NCBI GenBank assembly: GCA_910584835.1
Contig: CAJUEG010000007.1
Span: 1-55,378 of the forward strand
Length of the DNA stretch: 55,378 nt
Source of the DNA: an uncultured Oscillospiraceae bacterium
Lineage (GTDB): Bacteria > Bacillota > Clostridia > Oscillospirales > Oscillospiraceae
Direction: 5' to 3'
This document shows, one piece after another, positions 55,326-55,378 of this stretch (its first letter is position 1; each line of letters begins with the position of its first letter). A program made the translations under genes and the position numbers. The notes under the pieces were generated by a model, which saw only the letters and a list, made by a program, of their open reading frames with translations, did not search any database and had not been told where the DNA came from.

Positions 55326-55378
55326 ATGAAAATGACCTGGCGCTGGTACGGCGAGGGCAACGATCAGATCAAGCTCAG
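55326..55378 (+). CDS. uxuA: Mannonate dehydratase, N-terminal 17 codons (runs off the window)
   Basis: The visible start MKMTWRWYGEGNDQIKL matches the highly conserved beginning of UxuA, 'MKMTFRWYGE...'. UxuA dehydrates D-mannonate to 2-keto-3-deoxygluconate in hexuronate breakdown. AAAGGAGAG precedes the ATG, 15 bases after the symporter stop, so it is in the same operon. Only 53 bases are available, so the call rests on the N-terminal match and the context. Confidence 0.75.
   Translation, partial: MKMTWRWYGEGNDQIKL

Noticed and set aside
1..55378. tRNA, rRNA, integrase, transposase or phage genes
   Set aside because: Looked for on both strands; no cloverleaf, conserved rRNA segment or recombinase motif was recognised. 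Dispersed repeats are the only mobile-looking sequences.

Overview
The window reads as chromosome of a GC-rich, low-G+C-phylum (Firmicutes) gut anaerobe, most likely of the Oscillospiraceae (Flavonifractor/Lawsonibacter/Pseudoflavonifractor type). The basis is the Clostridia-type gene content (mltG next to a U32 tRNA-hydroxylation enzyme, AsnA, DUF1576, DUF1643, MntP, beta-glucuronidase), strong AGGAGG ribosome binding sites, and TTGACA-N17-TATAAT promoters in a GC-rich background. I see no rRNA, tRNA, CRISPR array, transposase, integrase or phage gene. The assignment is an inference from gene content, not from a marker gene.

Layout. 1-4.8 kb: start of a P-type ATPase and a resistance-type cluster (response regulator, ABC ATPase, ABC permease, two or three very small proteins, histidine kinase). 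4.9-11.1 kb: a GH13 amylase-like enzyme, BirA, HtrA and a second two-component system. 11.2-17.8 kb: a cation diffusion facilitator, a flavin-dependent PPOX-type protein, TrhP/RlhA-like U32 protein with MltG, an extraordinary 68-residue Cys/Gly/Asn protein, then a formyl-THF cyclo-ligase, DJ-1 and TagA-like cluster. 18.1-23.4 kb: a COG2984-type ABC importer followed by a pseudouridine catabolic operon (psuK with fused HTH, a 48-residue membrane protein, psuG). 23.4-27.6 kb: a small Xre-controlled membrane-protein operon, DUF1643, and a FUSC exporter/SfsA/SprT-like operon. 27.7-34 kb: glycogen phosphorylase, AIM24-family protein, TetR plus flavodoxin pair, phosphoglucomutase. 34-39 kb: M29 aminopeptidase, asparagine synthetase A, an unpaired response regulator, and MntP behind a probable manganese riboswitch. 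39.2-47 kb: a MacB-like ABC pair whose permease carries a giant coiled coil, DUF1576, GreA, TrxB. 46.8-55.4 kb: a glycoside locus with a circularly permuted GH3 enzyme, a TetR regulator, a GH2 beta-glucuronidase with the NxKG motif, a GPH symporter and the start of mannonate dehydratase.

How it works together. The last region is a coherent glucuronide pathway: import by the GPH symporter, hydrolysis by the GH2 enzyme, entry into the hexuronate pathway through UxuA. The GH3 and GH2 promoters carry the same 14-bp palindrome (GAATCA-NN-TGATTC) just downstream of the -10 box, so they are probably controlled together, most simply by the TetR protein encoded between them. Glycogen phosphorylase and phosphoglucomutase supply glucose phosphate from storage glucan; a cre-like site lies in the glgP leader.

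Between the genes lie two families of dispersed, foldable repeats. Family A has six copies, family B four. Arms of their stems differ between copies in a way that keeps the pairing. One family B block of about 190 bp appears to sit inside the conserved loop of the manganese riboswitch upstream of mntP, which is the most surprising observation here.
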